Positions 26,540 to 34,255 of a stretch of 45,214 nucleotides of DNA are shown here, one piece after another. How positions within the stretch are numbered: position 1 is the first letter of the stretch; every line of letters begins with the position of its first letter. Position numbers and translations under genes: made by a program. The notes beneath the pieces were generated by a model. It was not told where the DNA came from, searched no databases, and was given only the letters and a program-made list of their open reading frames with translations. Origin of the DNA: an uncultured Methylococcaceae bacterium (GTDB lineage: Bacteria; Pseudomonadota; Gammaproteobacteria; Methylococcales; Methylococcaceae); NCBI GenBank assembly GCA_903857165.1, contig CAIODU010000076.1, positions 1 through 45,214 of the forward strand, in the 5' to 3' direction.

Positions 26540-27820
26540 ATGCGTATTTACAATCTGTTCCCGCTTTTGGCGGGTCCATTCAAAGACTGGAAAACCCATC
26601 TCGTCGGCGCGGCGGAAATGGGGTTCAACTGGATTTTTGTCAACCCAATCCAAAAATTGGGTTCATCTGGCAGTCTGTATTCCATCGCCGATTATTTTGC
26701 GATCAACCCCGCTTTTTGTTCCATTGGGAAGGAGTCGGCGGAAGATCAAGTCCGTGCCATGATAGCCGACGCTGAAAAGCTCGGGCTTGGCATGATGATC
26801 GATTTGGTCATCAACCACTGCGCCTATGATTCGGAGCTTCTCAACAAGCATCCCGAATGGTTCGTGAAGGATAACGGGCGCATCGCCCATCCGTCCTGCA
26901 TGCATGACGGTCAAAAAGTGGTTTGGAATGATCTGGCCCAGTTGGACCATCATCACTCTTCCGATGCCGAGGGTCTGTATCTTTACAGCCGGGATATTGT
27001 CGGTTATCTGCTGGATTTGGGGTTCAAGGGCTTCCGCTGCGATGCGGCTTACCAAATTCCTCCGGGTTTCTGGAGGCGGTTGATAGGCGATGTGAAAAAA
27101 ATCCAGCCCGATGCGGTGTTCGTGGCCGAGACTTTGGGTTGCTCCCCCGAACAGACCCGGCAGACCGCGCAAGCCGGTTTCGACGCGGTTTTCAACAGTT
27201 CGAAATGGTGGGATTTTGACAGCCCTTGGCTGATGGAGCAATACCATCTGACCCGCGATGTCGCGCCTTCGATCAGCTTCGCGGAAAGCCACGACACACC
27301 AAGGCTATATCCAGAGCAGCACGGCAACCTGGATGCGGTCAAGCGGAGCTATCTTTTTTCGGCGCTGTTCTCGGCAGGGGTGATGATGCCGATGGGCTTC
27401 GAATTTGGGTTTGCCAAGCCCTTGCATGTGGTGAATACCCAGCCGGCGGACTGGGAGCAAACTGACGTGGACATTACCGCCTTCATCCGCGAGGTCAACC
27501 TGATCAAAAGCCACTACCGGGTCTTCCAAGAAGAAAGCATCACCGAAATTTGGAACGCCTCCAATCCGAACGTGTTGGTGATGTGGAAAGCCTCCGTCCA
27601 CGATTCTTCGCAAGCATTGATCATCCTCAACAAGGATGTTTGGAACCGACAGTATTTTCATATCGACAACCTCCATCATTACCTGCAGCATGCCCCGGCG
27701 TTAGTGGATGTGTCGCCGCTGTGGCCGATGGAATTTCTGCCCGCGCCATTTGAATATGAACTCTTGCCCGGCATGGCGCGGATACTGGTGACTGGGCCGA
27801 GGGTTGCGGATGTCAAGTAA
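26540..27820 (+). CDS. GH13 alpha-amylase-family enzyme, GlgE-like core
   Basis: A 426-residue (beta/alpha)8 enzyme. The triad is intact: nucleophile Asp168 in GFKGFRCDAA, acid/base Glu197 in VFVAETLG and Asp252 in SFAESHDTPR, with DLVINH at 88-93. HPEWF, FWRRLIGDV and the EQTRQTAQAGFDAVF block recall GlgE (maltosyltransferase) or related GH13_3 enzymes, but the N-terminal dimer domains of GlgE (about 660 residues) are missing and the Asp neighbourhood differs. The activity is therefore open: glucan hydrolysis or glycosyl transfer. The start at 26540 fits the first barrel strand (MRIYNLFPLLAGPF). It follows glgA, apart from the two restriction-modification genes, so a glycogen role is likely. 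Confidence 0.8.
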   Translation: MRIYNLFPLLAGPFKDWKTHLVGAAEMGFNWIFVNPIQKLGSSGSLYSIADYFAINPAFCSIGKESAEDQVRAMIADAEKLGLGMMIDLVINHCAYDSELLNKHPEWFVKDNGRIAHPSCMHDGQKVVWNDLAQLDHHHSSDAEGLYLYSRDIVGYLLDLGFKGFRCDAAYQIPPGFWRRLIGDVKKIQPDAVFVAETLGCSPEQTRQTAQAGFDAVFNSSKWWDFDSPWLMEQYHLTRDVAPSISFAESHDTPRLYPEQHGNLDAVKRSYLFSALFSAGVMMPMGFEFGFAKPLHVVNTQPADWEQTDVDITAFIREVNLIKSHYRVFQEESITEIWNASNPNVLVMWKASVHDSSQALIILNKDVWNRQYFHIDNLHHYLQHAPALVDVSPLWPMEFLPAPFEYELLPGMARILVTGPRVADVK

Positions 27821-27870
27821 TTAGGGCATCTCATCCTTGACTCGATCCAATGGCGAATAGGGGGCCATCA

Positions 27871-28143
27871 ATGACTAGACCGGAAGATGAACTGCGCAAG
27901 AAAGTGGCAAGCCAGGCAAGGCGCATGAAACAGGCCGACCGCGAGCGGCCCACCCTATTGGCGCAAACGGTGTATGTGGGAACTTTGGGTTTGCTGTTCG
28001 TGCTGCCCGTGGTCGTTGGCGCATACCTTGGCCGTTGGCTGGACGGCATGATCGAAGGATACTCCATGCGCTGGACCTTGAGCCTTCTTGTTTTCGGCAT
28101 CGTGGTCGGCGGCGTCAATGTTTACCTGTTCGTTAAGGAGTGA
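27871..28143 (+). CDS. atpQ: N-type ATPase accessory subunit AtpQ (AtpI-like)
   Basis: A 90-residue protein with a basic N-terminus (RKKVASQARRMKQADRERP) and two membrane helices (VYVGTLGLLFVLPVVVGAYLG and MRWTLSLLVFGIVVGGVNVYL). Size and pattern match the AtpI-like subunit AtpQ that precedes atpB in N-type (laterally transferred, often sodium-related) ATPase operons. GGGGG before the ATG at 27871 supports this start over one 21 bases earlier. It is followed by atpB after three bases, without the atpR normally between them. Confidence 0.8.
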   Translation: MTRPEDELRKKVASQARRMKQADRERPTLLAQTVYVGTLGLLFVLPVVVGAYLGRWLDGMIEGYSMRWTLSLLVFGIVVGGVNVYLFVKE

Positions 28144-28146
28144 GCC

Positions 28147-28830
28147 ATGGGCAATGATTTGAACGCTGCCTTATTGTTCATGGTCGGGGATTTCCAAGTC
28201 ACCATCACCGTGGCGACCACATGGGGAATCATGGCCCTGCTGGGCTTGCTATCCTGGCTCGCCATGCGGGGCAGGGGAACCCATCCGGGCTTCCTGCAAA
28301 CCGCAGCAGAAGGGCTAGTGACTGCGCTGGAGGATGCCATCGCCACCGCAGCCCCGCAACATGCAAGAGAGTTGTTGCCGTTTATCGCCACGTTATGGAT
28401 TTATCTGGTGGTGGCCAATCTGGCCGGCTTGGTCCCCGGCCTTGATTCCCCTACCCGTGACATATCCCAAACCTCGGCCTTGGCAATTCTGGTGTTTTTC
28501 TCCGTGCATTGGTTCGGCATCCGTTCGCAAGGGTTGAAGAACTACTTACGCCATTATTTGACTCCCAGCCCGATTCTGCTACCGTTCCACCTGATCAGTG
28601 AAGCCACCCGCACCATTGCCCTGGCTATCCGTCTGTTTGGCAACATGATGAGTCTGGAAATGGCGGCCCTGCTGGTGCTGATGGTGGCCGGCTTCCTCGC
28701 CCCGGTGCCGCTGCTGATGCTGCATGTCATCGAGGCGTTGGTGCAGGCTTATATTTTTGGCATGTTGGCCTTGATTTACGTGGCGGGCGGGATGCAGTCG
28801 CAGGAATTGCACCAACAGAAGGATGATTGA
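28147..28830 (+). CDS. atpB: N-type ATPase subunit a (AtpB)
   Basis: A 227-residue Fo subunit a with about five membrane helices. The essential arginine facing the rotor is Arg162 in IALAIRLFGNMMSLEMAAL. The last helix pair (LHVIEALVQAYIFGMLALIYVAGG) is conserved. Length and sequence suit the N-ATPase type rather than the longer housekeeping form. This subunit carries the ion half-channels. It sits between atpQ and atpE, but none of the F1 genes (atpA, D, G, C) nor atpF is nearby, so it can work only if it borrows subunits from another ATPase or serves another purpose. Confidence 0.92.
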   Translation: MGNDLNAALLFMVGDFQVTITVATTWGIMALLGLLSWLAMRGRGTHPGFLQTAAEGLVTALEDAIATAAPQHARELLPFIATLWIYLVVANLAGLVPGLDSPTRDISQTSALAILVFFSVHWFGIRSQGLKNYLRHYLTPSPILLPFHLISEATRTIALAIRLFGNMMSLEMAALLVLMVAGFLAPVPLLMLHVIEALVQAYIFGMLALIYVAGGMQSQELHQQKDD

Positions 28831-28842
28831 TAGGATAATGAC

Positions 28843-28889
28843 GGAGCGTCAAAGCTTGCTTTGACTGTCAAAGCAAGCTTTGACGCTCC
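28843..28889. repeat. 47-base near-perfect palindrome between atpB and atpE
   Basis: Left arm 28843-28865 and right arm 28867-28889 are perfect 23-base inverted copies with a single base (T) between them, identical to the arms at 14763-14848. In RNA this would fold into a very stable hairpin inside the atpB-atpE transcript. It probably is an inserted repeat and may lower expression of atpE. Confidence 0.9.
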
Positions 28890-28964
28890 AGACTTGGATT
28901 GAGACGGGAGAAGTCGAAACCCGATCCAGCGCACACTGCCAAAACCAACTGGGAAAAGAATCCT

Positions 28965-29231
28965 ATGAATGACATGACTTGGTTCACCCTGATTTCCACC
29001 GCCGTGGCCGTGCTAGGCATAGGCATAGGCGTGATGTTCCCGGCTTTAGCCATGGGCAGGGCCATCGCCGCCGCCTTGGACGCACTTTCGCGTCAACCCG
29101 AGTCGGAAAAGTCGATCATGCGCACCCTCTTCATCGGCTTGGCAATGATCGAATCCCTAGCCATCTATGTGTTGGTGGTGGTGTTGATCGTGCTGTTCCG
29201 CAATCCTTTGCTGGAATATCTTTTGAAATAA
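28965..29231 (+). CDS. atpE: N-type ATPase subunit c (AtpE)
   Basis: An 88-residue hairpin of two membrane helices joined by the polar loop SRQPE (42-46), which is the rotor contact in all c subunits. The ion-binding carboxylate is Glu63 in GLAMIESLAIYVLV, next to Ser64 and close to Tyr68. In sodium-type c subunits a Gln or Glu on helix 1 also contributes; here that place, by alignment on Pro26 and RQP, reads Met30. Sodium binding may therefore be lost or changed. The ATG at 28965 is chosen because the family begins there; it is 135 bases after atpB, past a long palindrome. Confidence 0.9.
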   Translation: MNDMTWFTLISTAVAVLGIGIGVMFPALAMGRAIAAALDALSRQPESEKSIMRTLFIGLAMIESLAIYVLVVVLIVLFRNPLLEYLLK

Positions 29232-29382
29232 AGCCAAGAGTGGCGCTTGGGCTAAAACCAGTCTTTCGCCACGCCATCGGCCATGACTATTTACCGTTGC
29301 TTCATGGCATTTAAGTCAAAATTAAGGCAAGCGTGTTATAAATTCCAGAGTTGAGCGTTTTGCAGAATTTATCGAACGGGGC

Positions 29383-29727
29383 ATGAGGATGAACAGTTTC
29401 AAAAGTTTACCCAAGAAAACCATCCTGTTGGCAATCGTCCTAGGGCTGGTTCTCCTTTTCCAAGGCTGTGCCGGCTATTATCCCGGTTACGGGTATTCTT
29501 CCCCTTACGGCTACGGCGGTTACGGTTCCTATTATGGGTTGGGCTATGGCTACCGCCCTTATGGCGGATATTATGGATACCGCGGGCCAATCGGCGGCTA
29601 TTACGGAGGGTATCGACGTGGCTGGGGCGGAGGCGCTTGGGGCGGAGGCGGGAGAGGTGGCTGGGGAGGCGGCGGGGGCCGAGGTGGCTGGGGAGGCGGT
29701 GGCGGTTGGGGCGGTCACCGTCATTGA
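29383..29727 (+). CDS. Glycine/tyrosine-rich lipoprotein
   Basis: A 114-residue exported protein. A basic start and hydrophobic stretch end in the lipobox LFQGC (Cys29), so it should be lipid-anchored. The mature part is an extreme repeat: Gly-Tyr-Pro-rich first (YYPGYGYSSPYGYGGYG), then Gly-Trp-Arg-rich (WGGGGRGGWGGGG), with a His end (GHRH). Such sequences are disordered and sticky; roles in the envelope or metal binding are possible but unproven. It is not obviously part of the ATPase fragment, as 151 bases separate them. Confidence 0.7.
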   Translation: MRMNSFKSLPKKTILLAIVLGLVLLFQGCAGYYPGYGYSSPYGYGGYGSYYGLGYGYRPYGGYYGYRGPIGGYYGGYRRGWGGGAWGGGGRGGWGGGGGRGGWGGGGGWGGHRH

Positions 29728-29756
29728 TCCCGGACACTCTGAAAATTTGGCTTATT

Positions 29757-29880
29757 AACTGATGTTACGCACAAGTCGGCAAAGGGTTGCCGACCTACGG
29801 CGGTTATGGCCATTCCAGCCCCCTAGACCGTAGCCCCCTAGATCGTAGGGCGGCAGTGTAAGGCCACCCCACCTTTAAAC
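29757..29880. repeat. Intergenic repeats with a GTCGGCAA/TTGCCGAC hairpin
   Basis: GATGTTACGCAC (also seen at the ends of other elements here) leads into a perfect 8-bp hairpin GTCGGCAA-AGGG-TTGCCGAC, followed by degenerate GTAGGG(C/T)GGC units. The 172-base gap between convergent genes holds nothing else. Confidence 0.6.
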
Positions 29881-29899
29881 GAAGCGTGGAAAGGCGCAA

Positions 29900-30610
29900 T
29901 CAATGTTCATTATCGGTGTAAAACACATTGTCCTCGCCTCCCGCGTGCAGGGACACGCGGATCATTTCAGCCGTGAATGAAGCCTCTTGGCCGGGTGACA
30001 AAGTCGGCATGTTGCCTGGTTCATAGGTTTTGAAGAACTTTCGCACAATCGGGATTATTGTCCCCTCAAAGACCGTATCCGGCAATGGGATCAATGATCC
30101 AGACGACATGTGAAAATCGGCAAACGGCAATAACCTTCCGGTTATGTGCAGCCCTAGGTAGCCGGTTTCACTCAAGCCAATATCGAATAAGTTGATGACC
30201 TTTTGGCTTAACAGGTCTTTTATGCTTGCGCCCTGTTTGGGGTGGATTTCAACCACTTTGAATATCGAATAAAAAGAAGCCTGCATCGCTTGCAAGAGGG
30301 TCATTTCCATTGAATCGGAGGGAGGCGGGGAATTATCCAGATAGCGTTCAATGACGTTTTTTCCGCCGCGCCTATAATGGTACAGGCAATAGTCAAACAA
30401 GATGGCTATTTCGTCGTCATTGTTCAAAATCAAGGTGCCGGCCTTGTATATTCCCAGCTTTTTCCCGCATTCCGCCACCGCCGCCTTGGGCAGTTGTTTG
30501 ACGAGTATCATGTTCAGGTCACGGCCAATTGCACGCAATTGCTTATAGCGGTCGATCCGTTCCTGATTGAATCCCGGATTTTTTTTGTTAAAGGTAAAAG
30601 GCCATTTCAT
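29900..30610 (-). CDS. Hypothetical protein (236 aa)
   Basis: A soluble alpha/beta protein that I do not recognise. It starts MKWPFTFNKKNPGFNQERIDRYKQL; the first 80 residues look helical, with AVAECGKKLGIYKAGTLILN; later there are Gly-rich turns (SETGYLGLHITGRLLPFADF) and an amphipathic end. No signal peptide, no metal motif. The start at 30610 is chosen over an upstream Met because it gives the natural basic N-terminus; ribosome site weak. It is divergent from the HEAGH membrane protein gene. Confidence 0.65.
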   Translation of the reverse strand: MKWPFTFNKKNPGFNQERIDRYKQLRAIGRDLNMILVKQLPKAAVAECGKKLGIYKAGTLILNNDDEIAILFDYCLYHYRRGGKNVIERYLDNSPPPSDSMEMTLLQAMQASFYSIFKVVEIHPKQGASIKDLLSQKVINLFDIGLSETGYLGLHITGRLLPFADFHMSSGSLIPLPDTVFEGTIIPIVRKFFKTYEPGNMPTLSPGQEASFTAEMIRVSLHAGGEDNVFYTDNEH

Positions 30611-30679
30611 GCTTGTCAGTCCGTCAATAAGTTGGTAGAAAGGACATGGAATCAAGAAACTTGGAACAGGTCAACCACC

Positions 30680-31462
30680 ATGAACAGTCATTTTGAATTT
30701 TGCCCTAAATGCGGGCATTTTCCCATGCCAAAGAACCAATCATTCCCCTGCGAATGTCCCCGCTGCGGATTGATTTTGGCGAAATACCGTGCAAATCCGC
30801 TGCCTAGGCCCGATAAAGCCAAAACGGTGGATGACGGGCAGATTTCTTTTCGGGAGCGGTTGGCTGGCTGGCTGTTTAACGTCCCTGATTCCGTCAATCC
30901 CTTCGTCTTCTGGGGGCGTTTCATCGCTTTTGTCCTGTTGTCGATATGGGGCTGGCGCATGGTCGGCATGGATGTGGCGACGGGTGAACTGGGAGGTTCC
31001 TTTGTCCACACTATTTTTCTCCCTTTCCACGAAGCCGGCCACCTGATCTTCCGGCCCTTTGGCGAGTTCATCACCTATCTTGGTGGAACCTTAGGCCAAT
31101 TGCTCATGCCGATTGTATTGATGGTGGCCTTGATCCGCCAAAACGGCGACTCCTTCGGCGCATCGCTGGGCTTTTGGCTATTCGGCGTCAGCCTACTGGA
31201 TGTCGCACCCTACATGTACGATGCTTTGAATCCGCAACTGATCCTACTGGGCGGTGCCACGGGCGCGGAAGGAGGCGGCCACGACTGGATGTATCTATTC
31301 GGTGTCTTGGGCAAACTGCAAAACTCCCAGCATATTGGCTTGGCAACCAAGGCCATCGGCACTTTGGCCATCCTGCTTGGCAATGTGTGGGGTGCCTATG
31401 TGCTTTTTCTACACTACAAAAATCTTTCTGCGACTAGCCAATCCAAAGCTGCACCGTCGTAA
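30680..31462 (+). CDS. Zinc-ribbon membrane protein with HEAGH site (M50-like putative peptidase)
   Basis: A 260-residue integral membrane protein. A short zinc ribbon opens it (CPKCGH at 8-13 and CPRCG at 26-30). Then come at least five hydrophobic helices. HEAGH (117-121) sits at a helix end in FLPFHEAGHLIFRPFGEF, the metal motif of intramembrane proteases, and Asp174 in SLLDVAPYMYDA could be the third ligand seen in the M50 group. A protease that cuts in or near the membrane is the likely activity; the substrate is unknown. The motif could also belong to a non-proteolytic zinc protein. No partner such as an anti-sigma factor lies next to it. Confidence 0.75.
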   Translation: MNSHFEFCPKCGHFPMPKNQSFPCECPRCGLILAKYRANPLPRPDKAKTVDDGQISFRERLAGWLFNVPDSVNPFVFWGRFIAFVLLSIWGWRMVGMDVATGELGGSFVHTIFLPFHEAGHLIFRPFGEFITYLGGTLGQLLMPIVLMVALIRQNGDSFGASLGFWLFGVSLLDVAPYMYDALNPQLILLGGATGAEGGGHDWMYLFGVLGKLQNSQHIGLATKAIGTLAILLGNVWGAYVLFLHYKNLSATSQSKAAPS

Positions 31463-31512
31463 TCCAACAGCAAGCCGGCCATCGTGTATGCGTGGCTTAT
31501 TGGAAAAATGAA

Positions 31513-31637
31513 CCGTTCATGCTTCGACTGGCTCAGCACGAACGGCTTAATTCAACGGCATTGGCGGGTTGGGTGCTAACCCTGCCGAAGCGGCCTGAAG
31601 GCCACCCTACAAATACACGCGCTGCGTAACATCGGTG
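31513..31637. repeat. Intergenic repeats (CCGTTCATGCTTCGAC type and GGCCTGAAGGCCACCCTAC type)
   Basis: CCGTTC...GCTCAGCACGAACGG at 31513-31545 is an imperfect palindrome. GCGGCCTGAAGGCCACCCTAC lies at 31590-31610, and GCGTAACATCGG at 31624-31635. All three units recur elsewhere in the window. They fill the gap between the HEAGH gene and ribBA. Confidence 0.65.
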
Positions 31638-31638
31638 A

Positions 31639-32748
31639 CTAATCAAAAGCCACATTCTCGACCACTTCCAAACCATACCCCGACAGCCCCAGGTATTTTT
31701 TCGGCGAACCCATCACGCGGAGCTTGCGCACACCCAGGTCAGCCAAGATTTGTGCGCCGGTGCCCGTGGTGCGCCAGTCGTCACGGTCTGCCTCCCCGCT
31801 TGGAATCTCCACGCCAATATCTTCCATGCTGTATTGGTGGATGCGTTCCACCAGGGATTTGGCATTTTCCTCCTTGCGAATGACCACCAACAAGCCACGG
31901 CCCTCTTCGGCAATCTTTTGCATGGCCTTGCGCAATGGAAATGCCAGCTCCTCACGTTTGCCGCCAAACAAGTCACACAACAAACTCCTGCCATGGACCC
32001 GCACCAACACTGGCTCTTCACCGGAAACCTGCCCCATCGTCAGCGCCAAGTGCAGGTTGTTGTCGATCAGGTCCTGATAGGCATGAAGACGGAAATGGCC
32101 GAACTCAGTGGGAAATTCGCAGGAGCAAATGCGTTCAACCGTTTGTTCGTTTTGTATGCGGTAGTGAATCAAATCTGCAATCGTACCGATCTTCAAGCCA
32201 TGCTGCCGGGCGAACACTTCCAACTCGGGCCGGCGCGCCATCGAACCTTCCTCGTTGAGGATTTCCACGATCACCGCCGCCGGCTCGCAACCGGCCAGAC
32301 GGGCCAAGTCGCAACCCGCCTCGGTATGGCCTGCCCGGTTCAGCACCCCGCCGGGCTGGGCCATCAGCGGAAACACATGCCCAGGCTGCACCAAATCCTC
32401 CGGCCTGGCCTGGAGTGCAACCGCACACTGAATGGTGCGGGCACGGTCGCCAGCCGAAATGCCGGTGGTGACACCCGTCGCCGCCTCGATGGAAACCGTG
32501 AAATTGGTGGAATGGGGAGTCTTGTTCTCGTTTACCATCAATGGCAAACGCAATTGCTGGCAGCGCTCGCGGGTCAAGGTCAGGCAAATCAACCCCCGCC
32601 CATAGCGGGCCATGAAATTGACATCCTGCGGGCGGGTATGGGCGGCGGCCAACACCAAGTCGCCCTCGTTTTCGCGGTCCTCGTCGTCCATGATGACGAC
32701 CATCTTGCCTAGGCGTACATCTTCGATGATTTCTTCGATTGTGTTCAT
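31639..32748 (-). CDS. ribBA: 3,4-dihydroxy-2-butanone 4-phosphate synthase with inactive GTP cyclohydrolase II-like domain
   Basis: A 369-residue two-domain protein of riboflavin synthesis. The first ~200 residues are Rib[12 protein letters not shown] at 21-31, [21 protein letters not shown] and [13 protein letters not shown], which turns ribulose 5-phosphate into the four-carbon unit. The rest has the RibA fold, but the zinc cysteines of active GTP cyclohydrolase II (CxGD...RCDCG) are missing; the matching region reads [16 protein letters not shown]. So only RibB activity is expected, as in several gammaproteobacterial RibBA-like proteins. It is separated from ribE by a repeat element, which probably breaks the operon. 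Confidence 0.93.
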   Translation of the reverse strand: MNTIEEIIEDVRLGKMVVIMDDEDRENEGDLVLAAAHTRPQDVNFMARYGRGLICLTLTRERCQQLRLPLMVNENKTPHSTNFTVSIEAATGVTTGISAGDRARTIQCAVALQARPEDLVQPGHVFPLMAQPGGVLNRAGHTEAGCDLARLAGCEPAAVIVEILNEEGSMARRPELEVFARQHGLKIGTIADLIHYRIQNEQTVERICSCEFPTEFGHFRLHAYQDLIDNNLHLALTMGQVSGEEPVLVRVHGRSLLCDLFGGKREELAFPLRKAMQKIAEEGRGLLVVIRKEENAKSLVERIHQYSMEDIGVEIPSGEADRDDWRTTGTGAQILADLGVRKLRVMGSPKKYLGLSGYGLEVVENVAFD

Positions 32749-32777
32749 TAATTTCTCAATAATTTCATTTCGTTCTC

Positions 32778-32959
32778 GTTCCCACGCTCCAGCGTCACTG
32801 CCATTAAGTTAATCCGTCATTCCGGCAGGGATTGCCGGAATCCAGATTGCAGGGATGCCCCAAATCCACGCCGTCCATGGAGCCTAGGTTCCGGCGATCC
32901 ATGCTGGAACGACGAGTTTTTTCCCTAACTTAATGGCAGTGACGCTCCAGCGTGGGAAC
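32778..32959. mobile_element. MITE-like element with ~35-base terminal inverted repeats
   Basis: The left end GTTCCCACGCTCCAGCGTCA (from 32778) runs on through CTGCCATTAAGTTAA; the right end (to 32959) is its inverted copy with only a few mismatches. The interior (32815-32917) holds two copies of the ATTCCGGC...CCGGAAT repeat in opposite orientation. It carries no protein. Structure suggests a repeat inserted into an older palindrome, and it lies between ribE and ribBA. Confidence 0.75.
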
Positions 32960-32968
32960 CAGAAAAAG

Positions 32969-33019
32969 CTAAGGGCGGCCTCTCTGCCACCCATGGGCGA
33001 ATGAATTCGCCCCCACAAC
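32969..33019. repeat. Repeat related to GGGCGAATTCATTCGCCC units
   Basis: AAGGGCGGCC...CCATGGGCGAATGAATTCGCCCCC, related on the other strand to the unit at 44286-44333 (GGATGAATCCGTTCGCCTAT). Between the MITE-like element and the ribE stop codon. Confidence 0.5.
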
Positions 33020-33022
33020 ATT

Positions 33023-33682
33023 TCAATATGAAATAAACCCACTATTGGCGAGCATCTCCTGCGTGATTCCGCCCGGGGAACAAGCGGCTTTTTCGCCCAG
33101 CATCAGCCGTTCCAAATAACGCGCCAGCACATCCACTTCCAAATTGACTTTGCGGCCCGGTTGGAATTCATCCATGGTCGTCTCCGCCAAGGTATGCGGC
33201 ACGATGTTCAAATCAAAGCGTTTGCCATCCACGCCATTGACCGTGAGACTGACCCCATCCACACAGATGGAGCCTTTTTCGGCAATATATTTGGCCAGGT
33301 TGGCGGGCGCTGCAATGACGAAACGCCATGAGCGGCCGTCGGCACGGCGGCCAACCACCTCGCCGACCCCATCCACATGGCCGGAGACGATATGCCCGCC
33401 TAGCCGGGTCGTCGGCGTCAACGCCAGTTCTAGGTTAACACGGTTCCCGGGCTTTAGAGTGCCCAGCGTGGTGCGGCTTAAAGTTTCGCGGGACACATCG
33501 GCGCTGAATTTTTGGTTTCCCAATTCCACAGCCGTCAAACATACACCGCTGACAGCGATGCTATCGCCTAGTTTTGCGTCAGCCAAAGGGAGTTTTCGCG
33601 TGTTGATGGTTAAGCGGCAGTCGCCGCCCTTGGATTCGATATTGGCTATTGTGCCGATGGATTGGATGATGCCGGTGAACAT
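33023..33682 (-). CDS. ribE: Riboflavin synthase alpha subunit
   Basis: A 219-residue enzyme that makes riboflavin from two molecules of 6,7-dimethyl-8-ribityllumazine. It begins MFTGIIQSIGTI, and each half has a beta-barrel with the expected signature: GDSIAVSGVCLTAVE in the first and GSICVDGVSLTVNGVD in the second, with HIVSGHVDGVGEV in the middle. The repeat of the two halves is the family hallmark. The length matches (213 in E. coli). Upstream of it, where ribD would be expected, an AT-rich ATPase/nuclease pair is inserted. Confidence 0.97.
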   Translation of the reverse strand: MFTGIIQSIGTIANIESKGGDCRLTINTRKLPLADAKLGDSIAVSGVCLTAVELGNQKFSADVSRETLSRTTLGTLKPGNRVNLELALTPTTRLGGHIVSGHVDGVGEVVGRRADGRSWRFVIAAPANLAKYIAEKGSICVDGVSLTVNGVDGKRFDLNIVPHTLAETTMDEFQPGRKVNLEVDVLARYLERLMLGEKAACSPGGITQEMLANSGFISY

Positions 33683-33743
33683 CTGGATTTGATTGCTTAG
33701 AGTGAAGTAAGTAAGATAGTTTTAAAATTGGATTGGCGGGGAC

Positions 33744-34253
33744 TTAGGTTGAGATTCTTTTTGCAGGGAAATTAAGGAGCTGTCTATTCCAAGCGGAAAG
33801 GTTCATGACCTCGCAATCCACGACAAATGCGTTTCTCCATGGTTTGCCACCTGGGCCATTGATTGGCAATTGTATTTTCAAGCTTTCAGTTCGCCTGACC
33901 AATTGACCGCTATCCAAATTTTCAGCGCCAATCAGGAACCAGAAGTGAATTGGCTTTGTCGTTCGTCCACAAGCCCATTCGTAAAGAAACGAGTCCCGAA
34001 ACTTGGTTTTTAAATTATTGTCGATTGTTCCACTATGTAGTTCTTTAAAAAATTTATTACGATCTTTATGCGTTGCATTAGGATTGTCTGGGTCTTTGAT
34101 TTCAAGAAAAACAATACGGTCTGCCATTTCGATTATGTAATCCACTGCTTTCATGCAGTGACTTAAACAATGAGTAGATTCATCATCGAATCGCCTAACT
34201 ATTACATAGTTTGGCAAATTAATCTGTATGTCTTTTTCTATGATGATAGGCAT
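33744..34253 (-). CDS. Putative nuclease partner of the ATPase (D...ExK core)
   Basis: A 169-residue protein that I cannot place in a named family. A possible PD-(D/E)XK core is visible: Asp38 in KAVDYIIEM and Glu51-Ile-Lys53 in RIVFLEIKDPDNP, separated by a strand; further Lys/Asp residues follow (KFRDSFLYEW). It starts two bases after the ATPase stop codon, so the two are translated together. The pairing of an ATP-binding protein with a small nuclease, in an AT-rich insert within a metabolic operon, suggests an anti-phage or abortive infection module. The nuclease call is an inference from one short motif. Confidence 0.55.
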   Translation of the reverse strand: MPIIIEKDIQINLPNYVIVRRFDDESTHCLSHCMKAVDYIIEMADRIVFLEIKDPDNPNATHKDRNKFFKELHSGTIDNNLKTKFRDSFLYEWACGRTTKPIHFWFLIGAENLDSGQLVRRTESLKIQLPINGPGGKPWRNAFVVDCEVMNLSAWNRQLLNFPAKRIST

Positions 34254-34255
34254 AC

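Noticed and set aside
31750-32712. A 320-codon open frame opposite ribBA
   Set aside because: Composition (many His, Gln, Arg, no known motif) fits a shadow; the minus strand gene is certain.
32749-33022. FMN riboswitch near riboflavin genes
   Set aside because: The conserved RFN core was not found; the gap is occupied by palindromic repeats.
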